From assembly GCA_030608745.1 (NCBI GenBank), contig JAUWDQ010000063.1, positions 1 to 11,681 on the forward strand: a stretch of DNA of 11,681 nt, in the 5' to 3' direction. The notes below the pieces were generated by a model. The model had not been told where the DNA came from and did no database searches. It worked only from the letters and a program-made list of their open reading frames with translations. Shown piece after piece: positions 1 through 7,262 of this stretch. The DNA is from Pseudomonadota bacterium. Its GTDB lineage: Bacteria; Desulfobacterota; BSN033; WVXP01; G020346125. The translations under genes were made by a program, and so were the position numbers. The stretch's first letter is position 1, and each line of letters starts with the position of its first letter.

Positions 1-60
1 TTCGAGCATTCTCTCAATGCGGCGTATTGAGACGATATCTATCCCGATTCCATAGATCAT
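1..60 (-). CDS. acpS: holo-[acyl-carrier-protein] synthase, N-terminal fragment (runs off the window edge)
   Basis: Only the first 20 codons are inside the window. They start at an ATG (58-60) and read MIYGIGIDIVSIRRIERMLE. The GIGIDIV stretch with Asp8 is the N-terminal Mg-binding signature of AcpS, which transfers 4'-phosphopantetheine from CoA to a serine of apo-acyl carrier protein in the cytoplasm. A GGGGG stretch lies 7 nt before the ATG and can serve as ribosome binding site. The gene starts 17 bp after the pdxJ stop, and pdxJ-acpS is a very common bacterial gene pair, so it is the distal gene of the folP-to-pdxJ operon. It is cut by the window end, not visibly broken. The fragment is short, but the motif and the context agree. 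Confidence 0.9.
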   Translation of the reverse strand, partial: MIYGIGIDIVSIRRIERMLE

Positions 61-77
61 GGGATGTCCCCCAGGGG

Positions 78-791
78 CTACTTTATCAGTTCGATCATAT
101 CTCGAACAGCCCTATCCAATCCAACCAAGACGGCCCGAGCAACGATGCTGTGCCCGATACTGAGCTCTTCGATCTCCTTAATCTCGGCAATACGTTTTAC
201 ATTGAAATAATTGAGGCCGTGGCCGGCATTAATACCCAGGTCCAGTTCATAGGCAATGCTCACAGCATCCAGGAGGTTCTTATATTCCTTGTCTTCTTCG
301 TCCCTCGTTGTGGCGTCGCAGTAACACCCGGTGTGGAGCTCCACGAAATCCGCCCCTACTTCCTTGGAGGCCTCGATTTGTTGTCCATTGGGATCGATGA
401 ACAAGCTCAGGGTAATTCCGTTACCCTTCAATTGAGCGATGGTTTTTGTGAGGGTGCCCTTATTCCCCCCGACATTGAGTCCTCCCTCCGTGGTTAATTC
501 TTCCCTCTTTTCGGGGACGAGGGTGACCATATGGGGTTTAGCCTCCAAGGCGATCTTGACCATCTCCGGCGTGGCGGCCATCTCCAGGTTGAGTTTGGTC
601 TTTACGGTCTCCCGCAGGATATGAACGTCTCGATCCTGTATGTGCCTTCTATCCTCCCTCAGATGGACAACGATGCCATCGGCCCCCGCCATTTCAACGA
701 GAGCTGCAGCAGCAACCGGGTCAGGGTATTTTACACCCCTCGCTTGGCGAAGGGTGGCCACGTGATCGATATTGACTCCCAATCTGGTCAT
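78..791 (-). CDS. pdxJ: pyridoxine 5'-phosphate synthase
   Basis: PdxJ condenses 1-deoxy-D-xylulose 5-phosphate with 3-amino-2-oxopropyl phosphate to pyridoxine 5'-phosphate, the last ring-closing step of the DXP-dependent vitamin B6 route, in the cytoplasm. The 237-residue product has the full family length (about 240). The N-terminus LGVNIDHVATLRQARG (4-19) is diagnostic. The likely catalytic residues are in place: His43 and Glu46 in VVHLRED, Glu70 in NLEMAAT and His191 in NAGHGLNYFN; ELHTGCY (151-157) is also present. The ATG is preceded by a strong GGAGG Shine-Dalgarno with an 8-nt spacer, lying next to the glmM stop codon 13 bp upstream, which suggests translational coupling. No odd features. 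The call rests on family motifs and context. Confidence 0.97.
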   Translation of the reverse strand: MTRLGVNIDHVATLRQARGVKYPDPVAAAALVEMAGADGIVVHLREDRRHIQDRDVHILRETVKTKLNLEMAATPEMVKIALEAKPHMVTLVPEKREELTTEGGLNVGGNKGTLTKTIAQLKGNGITLSLFIDPNGQQIEASKEVGADFVELHTGCYCDATTRDEEDKEYKNLLDAVSIAYELDLGINAGHGLNYFNVKRIAEIKEIEELSIGHSIVARAVLVGLDRAVRDMIELIK

Positions 792-804
792 CTCTTCTAC
801 CTCC

Positions 805-2184
805 TCATCCTTGCAAATGGGTGTCTCGTCCCATTCTCTCCATCACCTGTCCAATGGTGTCCGTTAGTTCCTTGCCCATGTGAGCGATCTTGTCCTCATC
901 TTCCCCCTCCAGCATAATTCTTAAGACTGGTTCCGTCCCCGAATAGCGGGCAAGGATCCTTCCCGATTTCCCAAGTTCCCGCTGGATGGCTTTAATTTTT
1001 CGACGGATTTTGGGCATTCTCAGGACATCTATTTCTCTATCGATCTTGGTATTGAACTGTACTTGAGGCAGAGGAACCATTGATTTTGCAAGGTCATCCA
1101 ATTGCTTTTGTGTGCTCACCATAATCGATAATACTTGAAGGGCGGTGAGGATACCGTCCCCCGTCGTATTATAATCGAGAAAGATGGTATGACCCGATGG
1201 TTCACCTCCCAGATTATGTCCTCCATTCACCATCTCCTCAACTACGTATCGATCTCCTACGGCAGTTCTGACGACCCGGATTCCCCGTTTGCCGAGGGAA
1301 AGATCAAGCCCCATATTGCTCATAACCGTCGTGACAACAGCCTTATTCTTGAGCCTTCCCTTATTGGCCATGTCAGTGGCGCAAATGGCCAGAATATGGT
1401 CGCCATCCACGATGTTCCCATGACGATCCACGAAAACCACCCGGTCCGCATCCCCGTCCAAGGCCATCCCCAGATGGGCTTTTTCCTGGACAACAACTTC
1501 GCTAACCCTTTGCGGACAGAGCGACCCGCAATCGAGGTTAATATTTTCCCCATCGGGCTCAACTCCTATGGGGATAACCTCTGTCCCCAATTCCTCTAAC
1601 ACGGCGGGCGCCACTTTGTAGGCCGCCCCATTGGCACAATCCAAGACGATCTTCAGACCATCGAGGGTTAAATGATTGGGGAAGGTATTTTTTAGGAAGA
1701 CTACGTATCTCCCCACGGCGTCTTCTATCCGGTACGCCTTTCCAACCTCCTCGGCTGTGGGCCGCAAGGAATCTATGCTATTGGAGAAGATGAGTTCCTC
1801 GATCTGGGCCTCAAGGGCATCGGGAAGCTTGAAACCATCCCTGGAGAAGATCTTGATGCCGTTGTCGTAGAAGGGATTATGGGAGGCGGATATCACAACT
1901 CCGGCGTCGGCTCGCATGCTCGTAGTAATAAAGGCAATGCCAGGTGTGGGAAGGGGGCCGACCAGTAAGACATCGACTCCCATGGAGCAGATACCCGATG
2001 CCAATGCCGTCTCCAACATATATCCCGAAAGTCGGGTATCCTTTCCAATGACGATTCTGTGTCTTCCCTCACGGTCTTTAAAGATATAGGCCGTTGCCCT
2101 ACCGAGCTGCATTGCCATTTCACCCGACATGGGGTCCACATTGGCGATTCCCCTGATCCCATCCGTCCCAAACAGTTTGCGCAT
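805..2184 (-). CDS. glmM: phosphoglucosamine mutase
   Basis: GlmM interconverts glucosamine 6-phosphate and glucosamine 1-phosphate, the step before GlmU on the way to UDP-GlcNAc for peptidoglycan and LPS. The 459-residue product has all four alpha-D-phosphohexomutase domains. It starts with FGTDGIRG (5-12). The phosphoserine loop ISASHNP has Ser101, the Mg-binding loop DGDADR has Asp243/245/247, the sugar loop GEPSGH is 327-332, and the C-terminal phosphate loop RYSGTEP is 413-419. The reading frame stays open upstream to 2229, but the ATG at 2184 is preferred: it gives the canonical N-terminus, has GGAGGG 4 nt upstream, and avoids overlapping cdaR. It follows cdaR by 20 bp. In Firmicutes GlmM binds CdaA and inhibits it, so this gene order hints at a link between c-di-AMP and wall synthesis; that link is inference for this organism. 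Confidence 0.97.
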   Translation of the reverse strand: MRKLFGTDGIRGIANVDPMSGEMAMQLGRATAYIFKDREGRHRIVIGKDTRLSGYMLETALASGICSMGVDVLLVGPLPTPGIAFITTSMRADAGVVISASHNPFYDNGIKIFSRDGFKLPDALEAQIEELIFSNSIDSLRPTAEEVGKAYRIEDAVGRYVVFLKNTFPNHLTLDGLKIVLDCANGAAYKVAPAVLEELGTEVIPIGVEPDGENINLDCGSLCPQRVSEVVVQEKAHLGMALDGDADRVVFVDRHGNIVDGDHILAICATDMANKGRLKNKAVVTTVMSNMGLDLSLGKRGIRVVRTAVGDRYVVEEMVNGGHNLGGEPSGHTIFLDYNTTGDGILTALQVLSIMVSTQKQLDDLAKSMVPLPQVQFNTKIDREIDVLRMPKIRRKIKAIQRELGKSGRILARYSGTEPVLRIMLEGEDEDKIAHMGKELTDTIGQVMERMGRDTHLQG

Positions 2185-2204
2185 CTCTCCCTCCATCCCG
2201 GCGC

Positions 2205-2861
2205 TCACTCCGCGGCAACTTTCCCACACTTTATGTTCACTTTCACCTCTTGACTACTCACGGATTTGATGTGTAATCCCCCCAGACCGAGGGCTGCCTT
2301 TTTTATCGTATCCTTCTTAAGGCCGGAGACATCTACCTCTTCGGTGAAGATCTTTCTCAACCCCTTCAACTCACTTTGCGCACCGACGATTTCAACAGCC
2401 GGGGGATCAACCCATACACCGCCAATCTTGTACCCTGCGAGGGGTTTGCCTATCAACACAGCCTCTACCAGGATATTTTTTTTGAAAAGTTCGTCGAATC
2501 TCAGCATGACGGAAGTTGGACTCCTTATGGATACTCTTAGACCCCGTGGAAGGGTGATGTGCTCGGGTTGGATCTCGAATGTTGAGACCCCAGCCTTCGC
2601 GTCGGAGAGGTCGATAATTGCTTTTACGTCCCGAGGAGATAATCTCCTCCGAAGGGTTGCCGGTCCGTTTATTCGAATATTGATGGATTCTACGGGGTTC
2701 TTGAAGATGATAAGGGAGGAGGGAATGTTGCGAAAATCCAGGGGTATGGAGAGGGCTGTTTCGCCGCCCCTTTCACTGGTAACGAAATACCACCACAGTA
2801 TGACGGCAAAAAAAACGGAGATGAGTTTCAAAGACAGGTTTTTAGTGAAAAGGCCTTTCAA
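2205..2861 (-). CDS. cdaR: YbbR-domain membrane protein, likely regulator of CdaA
   Basis: This is a 218-residue protein with a short cytoplasmic N-terminus, one membrane helix (about residues 9-28, with LISVFFAVILWWYF) and an exported C-terminal part. That part looks like two YbbR-type beta domains (about 35-125 and 130-212), fewer than the four in Bacillus CdaR. In Firmicutes CdaR binds and modulates the diadenylate cyclase CdaA from outside the membrane. The start is a TTG at 2861, supported by a GAGGGGG ribosome binding site 7 nt upstream and by the typical arrangement with a helix close to the N-terminus. It lies 15 bp after cdaA and 20 bp before glmM, the standard cdaA-cdaR-glmM order. 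YbbR sequences diverge strongly, so the assignment leans on topology and position. Confidence 0.88.
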   Translation of the reverse strand: MKGLFTKNLSLKLISVFFAVILWWYFVTSERGGETALSIPLDFRNIPSSLIIFKNPVESINIRINGPATLRRRLSPRDVKAIIDLSDAKAGVSTFEIQPEHITLPRGLRVSIRSPTSVMLRFDELFKKNILVEAVLIGKPLAGYKIGGVWVDPPAVEIVGAQSELKGLRKIFTEEVDVSGLKKDTIKKAALGLGGLHIKSVSSQEVKVNIKCGKVAAE

Positions 2862-2876
2862 GGAATCCCCCTCTTT

Positions 2877-3656
2877 TTACTGGAACCTCCTGGCTCCTTT
2901 GTGCAAGAATAGCCTCTGGAGGATTTTTCTCAGGGCGGTTGGATCCAGATTCCGGGTGATTTTACCCTCGAGGACAAACGAAATAGTCCCGGTCTCCTCG
3001 GAAACTACGATGACAACGGCGTCAGTCTCTTTCGTTAAACCGATGGCAGCTCGATGCCTCGTTCCCATGTCATTACCGACCTCGGAATCCATACTTAGGG
3101 GGAGGAGGCAACCCGCCGCGGCAATTTTCCCGTCCCGGATGATCATGGCCCCGTCATGAAGGGGAGAAGGGGGCAGGAATATGCTGGCGATGATCTCTTT
3201 GGATACCCTTGCCTCCAAGTCGATCCCACCTTCGATATATTCCCTGAGGCCGGTTTTCCTTTCCAGTACGATGAGGGCCCCAATTTTCCTGCCAGCTAAG
3301 GAGGCCGATGCCATAATCAATTCCTCGAAGACATGGGATTCCTCCGCAAGGTCGATGCGGGTGAAGAAGGGGTTCTTCCCGACGGTGGTTAGTGCCCTTC
3401 GAATGTCATGCTGAAATATGACTACTATGACGAGAATGATGGAGCTCAGAAAGGTACTCAAGATCCAGTGGAGTGTGAGGAATTCCACCTTTCCAGAGAT
3501 GAAGAAGGCGACGGTAATCAAGACGAGGCCGAAGATCATCTGAACCGCTCTGGTCCCCTTGATGAGAATGATGATCCAATAGATCAGCACGGAGACGATA
3601 GCGATATCTACGATGTCCTGCCATCGGATACTGGCCAGGATATCCGCGATACTCAT
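2877..3656 (-). CDS. cdaA: membrane diadenylate cyclase (c-di-AMP synthase, CdaA/DacA type)
   Basis: CdaA condenses two ATP into cyclic di-AMP, a messenger tied to osmotic, potassium and wall homeostasis. The 259-residue protein has three N-terminal membrane helices (about 14-32, 38-54 and 62-80), then a cytoplasmic DisA_N (DAC) domain from about residue 100. The two catalytic motifs are intact: DGA at 168-170 (in LHDGAMIIRDG) and GTRHR at 198-202. Length and layout match the family (about 270 residues). The ATG has GAGGG about 10 nt upstream, a slightly long spacing, and lies 7 bp after the folP stop, so coupling to folP is likely. cdaR and glmM follow directly. The sequence supports an active cyclase; in proteobacteria this enzyme is less studied than in Firmicutes. 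Confidence 0.96.
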   Translation of the reverse strand: MSIADILASIRWQDIVDIAIVSVLIYWIIILIKGTRAVQMIFGLVLITVAFFISGKVEFLTLHWILSTFLSSIILVIVVIFQHDIRRALTTVGKNPFFTRIDLAEESHVFEELIMASASLAGRKIGALIVLERKTGLREYIEGGIDLEARVSKEIIASIFLPPSPLHDGAMIIRDGKIAAAGCLLPLSMDSEVGNDMGTRHRAAIGLTKETDAVVIVVSEETGTISFVLEGKITRNLDPTALRKILQRLFLHKGARRFQ

Positions 3657-3663
3657 GGGGTCG

Positions 3664-4863
3664 CTACCCTCTTAAGATGGCATCCACTATTTGTGCCGCC
3701 TTTCTTGCGGGACCCACATCATGGACCCGGAGGATATTAGCCCCGTTCATGATGGTTGCAGAAATGGAGGCAAGGGTTCCCTCATCCCTTTGGTCTACCT
3801 CGGCATTCAAAATCTTACCGATGAAGGACTTCCTTGAAGTGCCCAGCATAATTGGTTTGCCCAAGCTCTTAAACTCACCAAGGTGGCGAATAATCCTCAG
3901 ATTGTCCTCGACCGATTTCCCGAAGCCAATTCCCGGATCGATAATGATCTGTCCTGCGTCTACTCCGGCTCTCTCGGCAATGTCAATACTTTCCTCCAAG
4001 TATTCCATAATCTCCGTTAGGAGACAATCATAATGAGGGTCCAACTGCATAACTTCAGGGGTCCCCTTGATATGCATAAGCACCACGGGAACGTCATATT
4101 TGGTTGCAAGGTCCGCCATTTTGGGGTCGAAATGCAATCCACTGATGTCATTGATCATCTCGGCGCCGGCCTCAATGGCCTTCTCGGCTATGAGGGATTT
4201 GTATGTGTCGATGGATATGGGGACGGCGACCTCCGCCGAAAGGCCCTCGATGACCGGAATCACCCTTCGCAACTCTTCATCCGGCGGCAATGGTTTGGCT
4301 CCAGGTCTTGTCGATTCTCCCCCAATATCGATGATATCGGCTCCTTGAGAGGCCAATTCGATGCCATGGGAGATCGCATTATCCGGGTCGAGGAACATTC
4401 CTCCATCGGAGAAAGAATCCGGGGTGACGTTCAATATGCCCATAAGGTGGGTCCTCTCATTGAGTTGGAGGACCGTTTTTTTGCACCTCACGGTATGAGG
4501 TGGGCTTTCGAGGTTTTTGAGACATTCGCGAATCCGTCCCGCTACCCCTTGGAGGCCGTTGAAACGGTCTGCAAGCCTGTCGATGATGGTATTTATCTGA
4601 TTTTTGGTGCCCATGAGGATGGTGTCAGAGGCGGCAACGCTACAATCGATCATCCTCCTATCCATGGCGACATCACCACCCAGTAAGACCATCTCTTGTT
4701 TCAGGAAGTTGCCTAGGCGACAGTCGATCCCCTTGATCATGAGATTGAAATGAAATATCTTGTCCCGCATCAACTCAATGCCGATGGGGTCGACACCAAT
4801 GCGCTTCATTTCCTGGATGGCCTCATCCGGTTCGCTGAACTGAAGGAGTCGAACCCTTTTCAT
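3664..4863 (-). CDS. folP: dihydropteroate synthase with N-terminal extension
   Basis: FolP joins 6-hydroxymethyl-dihydropterin pyrophosphate with p-aminobenzoate to make dihydropteroate for folate synthesis; it is the sulfonamide target. Residues 135-399 are a complete TIM-barrel DHPS: NVTPDSFSDGG (145-155), DIGGESTRPGA (179-189), SIDTYK (217-222), the NDISG strand (238-242), DPGIGFGKS (309-317), GTSRKSF (341-347) and RVHD (379-382). The first ~130 residues are additional to the usual ~280. They include GVDPIGIELM (23-32), NFLKQEMVLLGGD (52-64) and a TILMGTKNQI stretch (81-90). I recall similar extensions in other deltaproteobacterial and some clostridial FolP proteins, with no known function. 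The ATG at 4863 has no good Shine-Dalgarno. It heads the operon to cdaA after a 456-bp gap from ftsH. Confidence 0.95.
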   Translation of the reverse strand: MKRVRLLQFSEPDEAIQEMKRIGVDPIGIELMRDKIFHFNLMIKGIDCRLGNFLKQEMVLLGGDVAMDRRMIDCSVAASDTILMGTKNQINTIIDRLADRFNGLQGVAGRIRECLKNLESPPHTVRCKKTVLQLNERTHLMGILNVTPDSFSDGGMFLDPDNAISHGIELASQGADIIDIGGESTRPGAKPLPPDEELRRVIPVIEGLSAEVAVPISIDTYKSLIAEKAIEAGAEMINDISGLHFDPKMADLATKYDVPVVLMHIKGTPEVMQLDPHYDCLLTEIMEYLEESIDIAERAGVDAGQIIIDPGIGFGKSVEDNLRIIRHLGEFKSLGKPIMLGTSRKSFIGKILNAEVDQRDEGTLASISATIMNGANILRVHDVGPARKAAQIVDAILRG

Positions 4864-4903
4864 TCTTGGGTGTCCAATATATCCATGGATAATGGGCAGA
4901 GGT

Positions 4904-4932
4904 TATATGTAGAGTCTTAAATTGTTGGGCAA
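4904..4932 (-). promoter_or_regulatory. weak sigma70-like promoter candidate upstream of folP
   Basis: On the minus strand TTGCCC (4932-4927) and CATATA (4909-4904) are 17 bp apart, which would start a transcript near 4897, about 35 nt before the folP ATG. The -35 matches 4 of 6 and the -10 only 3 of 6 consensus bases. The idea is reasonable because folP is 456 bp away from ftsH, but the sequence match alone is weak. Confidence 0.25.
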
Positions 4933-4948
4933 AATTCAAAGAAGGATT

Positions 4949-5256
4949 AAATTCTAAATCGACTCGGCCAAGCCTTCGACCCGAGCCTTTCGGCAGTGAG
5001 CGACTCGACTGTCTTCGACCCTGAAGCTCAGACCCGATGGGAACTCGTCGACATGTCTCAAGACCGAACTGTTCAGGCCCCGAGCCAGCCGGGGGGGGGC
5101 TTCGAGTGAGCCTCAGCCGAACTCCTCGTCGCGGGCCGAAGCACTAAATCCTAAACAAATTCTAATTTCCAAATTTCAATTGCAAAATCTTTTGGTTTCT
5201 TTAAATTTTGGTAATTTGACATTGTTTAGGGTTTAGAAAATTAGTATTTAGAATTT
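4949..5256. repeat. AT-rich intergenic inverted repeat with arms 4949-4959/5246-5256 and 5144-5158/5222-5236
   Basis: The 11-mer AAATTCTAAAT at 4949-4959 is an exact inverted copy of 5246-5256. The 15-mer CTAAATCCTAAACAA at 5144-5158 matches the inverted 5222-5236 at 14 of 15 positions. Read inward from the outside, both arms carry the same two motifs in the same order. On the right they are about 9 bp apart, but on the left they are separated by the GC-rich segment 4960-5142. AT-rich elements of this style recur between genes in some uncultured bacterial genomes (recollection, not checked). Confidence 0.65.
4960..5142. repeat. GC-rich segment interrupting the AT-rich repeat; possible non-autonomous inserted element
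   Basis: This segment of about 183 bp is GC-rich between AT-rich flanks. TCGGCC (4964-4969), 4 bp from its left end, and GGCCGA (5134-5139), 3 bp from its right end, form a short terminal inverted repeat. Internally it repeats motifs such as TCGAC, TGAGC and CTTCGA and has a G9 run at 5091-5099. It resembles the TCGA/CTCAG-type dispersed palindromic repeats of many bacterial genomes. There is no coding capacity and no clear target-site duplication. Calling it inserted is inference from the interrupted arm. Confidence 0.45.
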
Positions 5257-5319
5257 GTCTATGGCCTTTCCTATTTGCAAGTATTGATGTGATCATACAT
5301 ACTAGATTCGAATAGGTGG

Positions 5320-7114
5320 TTAAATCTTTTCGCCTTTTACGATTTTATCTATTTGATCCCCGTCAAGGGATTCCCTCTCCAATAAGGAATTGGCAAGGCT
5401 ATGGAGAAGATCGATGTTTTCCTCGATGATTTTTCTGGCGCTATCGTAGCTATTGTCTACAATCTGCTTAATCTCTTCATCGATATCTTGTGCCGTCCTT
5501 TCGCTATAATCCTTGTGTCTGGCGAATTCACGCCCCAAAAAGATCTGTTCCTCCTTCTGTCCAAAGGCGAGAGGACCCATTTTTTCGCTCATCCCCCATT
5601 CGCACACCATTTTTCTGGCCAATTCGGTGGATTGCTCGATATCTTCATGAGACCCCGTGGTTTGGATATGGAGAACGATTTCCTCCGCGGCCCTTCCGCC
5701 CATAAAGACGGCGATATTATTGAGGAGATAATCCTTGGGGTATATATGTTTCTCATCGATGGGCAACCTTTGGGTTAACCCGAGGGCACGTCCCCGGGGT
5801 ATGATGGTGACCTTATGGATGGGATCGGTCCCGGGGATCATCTTGGTCACCAAGGTATGCCCCGATTCATGGTATGCTATATTTCTCCTCTCCTCATAGG
5901 GAATGATCATGCTCTTCCTCTCGGTCCCCATCAAGACCTTATCCTTTGCCTGTTCGAGATCTGTCATTTCGATCTGACTCTTTCCCTGTTTTGCGGCCAG
6001 CAAGGCCCCTTCGTTAACCATATTTTCCAGATCTGCTCCGGTAAAGCCCGGCGTCCCACGGGCTAAGACCTGAAGGCTGACATTTCCGGAGAGGGGGTTT
6101 TTTTTCGTGTGGACCCTCAGAATGGCCTCCCTTCCCTTGACATCGGGAATAGGCACTACTACCTGTCGGTCGAACCTTCCCGGTCTCATAAGAGCGGGGT
6201 CTAAAACGTCCGGCCTATTGGTAGCGGAAATGAGGATGACCCCGTCGTTAGATTCGAAACCGTCCATTTCGACCAGGAGCTGATTGAGGGTTTGCTCCCT
6301 TTCATCATGTCCCCCCTCCCAGGCCGGCTCCTCGGTGCCTCCCCACGGCATCGATCTCATCGATGAATATGATACAGGGCGCATTTTTTTTCCCCTGGAT
6401 GAAGAGATCCCTTACCCTTGAAGCCCCAACGCCGACGAACATCTCTACGAATTCGCTCCCGCTTATGTTAAAAAAGGGAACATCGGCCTCCCCGGCTATG
6501 GCTCGGGCCAAAAGGGTCTTTCCCGTGCCAGGTGCCCCTACGATGAGCACCCCCTTTGGGATTCTTCCGCCCAGCGTGGTGAATTTCTTTGGGTCTTTCA
6601 GGAAGTGGATGATCTCTTCCAGTTCCTCCTTTGCCTCTTCGATACCCGCCACATCCTCGAAGGTTACCTTATGCTGGTCCTTGGAAAGGATTTTGGCGCG
6701 ACTTTTCCCAAAGGCTAAAGCCTTTCCGCCCCCAGCCTGTACCTGTCGCATGAAGAAGATCCACACCGCTATGAGCAGGAGCATCGGGAACCAGGAAATT
6801 AGGATGGATTGCCAGAAGGGTGATTCCCCAGGCGGCTTTGCCGATATCTCCACCCCCTTTTCCCTCAAATTTCTGACCAAATCGGGGTATTCCGGAACAA
6901 AAAGTTTAAATTCCCCTCCACTCAAATACCTACCCGAGACCTTATTTCCATGAATGGTCACGCTGGCAATTTCCCCTCGCTCCACCGCGGCAATGAATTG
7001 GCTAAAATTAATGGTTTGGGGTTTTATCTGGGGCCGGCTGAAGAGATTAAACAGCAGGACCATCACCAAACTGATGACGAGCCAAAAAGCGATATTTCGA
7101 TAGAAAGGGTTCAA
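5320..7114 (-). pseudogene. ftsH: ATP-dependent zinc metalloprotease FtsH, interrupted by a one-base frameshift (probably a sequence error)
   Basis: FtsH is the hexameric inner-membrane AAA+ protease that removes misassembled membrane proteins and, in E. coli, controls LPS synthesis through LpxC. Removing one G from the G6 run at 6311-6316 restores a 597-residue protein of normal length. It has membrane helices at about 8-25 and 103-123, Walker A GAPGTGKT (193-200), Walker B IIFIDE (248-253), the second-region-of-homology ATNRPD...RPGRFDR (297-316), the zinc motif HESGH (415-419) and a later Asp in SHEDIE as probable third ligand. As given, the frame stops at 6305 just after Walker B. The preferred start is TTG at 7114: AAAGGA lies 6 nt upstream and it yields the usual MNPFYRN-type N-terminus. 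ATG 7132 is the alternative. All motifs on both sides are intact, which argues against real decay. Confidence 0.93.
6311..6316 (-). other. frameshift site in ftsH (G6 homopolymer, one G too many)
   Basis: On the coding strand the sequence after the codon CTG is GGA followed by a G6 run, then ACATGATGAA. With six G's the frame reads LGGGT and stops. With five it reads LGGGHDEREQ, the conserved FtsH sequence. The extra base would need a +1 ribosomal shift, not the -1 slip usual on such runs. Confidence 0.9.
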
Positions 7115-7120
7115 AAACGT

Positions 7121-7126
7121 TCCTTT
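7121..7126 (-). promoter_or_regulatory. ribosome binding site deciding the ftsH TTG start
   Basis: AAAGGA on the minus strand ends 6 nt before TTG (7114-7112). The upstream ATG at 7132 has no purine-rich Shine-Dalgarno, and the still earlier in-frame TTG at 7183 lies inside the proposed -35 box, so it cannot be in the mRNA from that promoter. Confidence 0.6.
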
Positions 7127-7154
7127 AGACATAGAAATAAAAGGTGATGAATTA

Positions 7155-7183
7155 ATTATTACATAGGCTGCCTCTATTTTCAA
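7155..7183 (-). promoter_or_regulatory. sigma70-type promoter for ftsH
   Basis: The minus strand has TTGAAA (7183-7178), a 17-bp spacer, and AATAAT (7160-7155). Each hexamer matches consensus at 5 of 6 positions with ideal spacing. Transcription would begin near 7148, about 34 nt before the preferred TTG start of ftsH. This is the best promoter match in the window and suggests ftsH starts its own transcript instead of relying on ppx. Confidence 0.65.
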
Positions 7184-7196
7184 CTACTATCTGGTA

Positions 7197-7223
7197 GGAG
7201 TCCCTGGATTTCTGGGGGACTCC
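7197..7223. repeat. perfect 8-bp inverted repeat (hairpin) upstream of the ftsH promoter
   Basis: GGAGTCCC at 7197-7204 pairs with GGGACTCC at 7216-7223 around an 11-nt loop. It lies 14 bp upstream of the -35 box of the ftsH promoter. It could be an operator-like site or part of a ppx transcript end; no T-run follows on either strand. Confidence 0.5.
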
Positions 7224-7262
7224 ACTGTTCCTGAGCGCAATCTGCAGGAGAAATGACACTTC

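Larger units (their letters stand above)
4864..5319. other. intergenic region ftsH-folP, no gene seen, made of repeats
   Basis: No credible coding region was found in either strand. The stretch is a mosaic. An AT-rich part (about 5143-5260) contains imperfect inverted repeats. A GC-rich part (about 4960-5142) is filled with degenerate motifs of the TCGAC / TGAGC / TTCGA type and includes a G9 run (5091-5099). The AT-rich sequence resumes at 4949-4959. About 85 bp next to folP (4864-4948) hold a weak promoter-like pair. No GC-rich hairpin followed by a T-run was seen downstream of ftsH, so no terminator is called. Confidence 0.8.

Noticed and set aside
2185..2229. Fifteen-codon upstream extension of glmM
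   Set aside because: It overlaps cdaR and lacks a matching start signal. ATG 2184 has GGAGGG upstream and the canonical MRKLFGTDGIRG beginning.
2266..3159. 297-codon plus-strand open frame opposite cdaR and cdaA
   Set aside because: It lies antisense to two well-supported genes, has no recognisable motif, and its composition follows from their codon pattern.
4960..5142. Structured non-coding RNA or riboswitch ahead of folP
   Set aside because: I recognise no known riboswitch core. The repeated TCGAC/TGAGC motifs and edge inverted repeats fit a dispersed repeat better.
6305..6384. Programmed ribosomal frameshift in ftsH
   Set aside because: Restoring the frame needs a +1 shift, with no known +1 signal seen, while a one-base homopolymer error explains it fully. 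I know of no programmed frameshift in ftsH.
7115..7183. Longer ftsH start at TTG 7183
   Set aside because: This TTG is part of the proposed -35 box, the extra residues do not look like FtsH, and no ribosome binding site is present.
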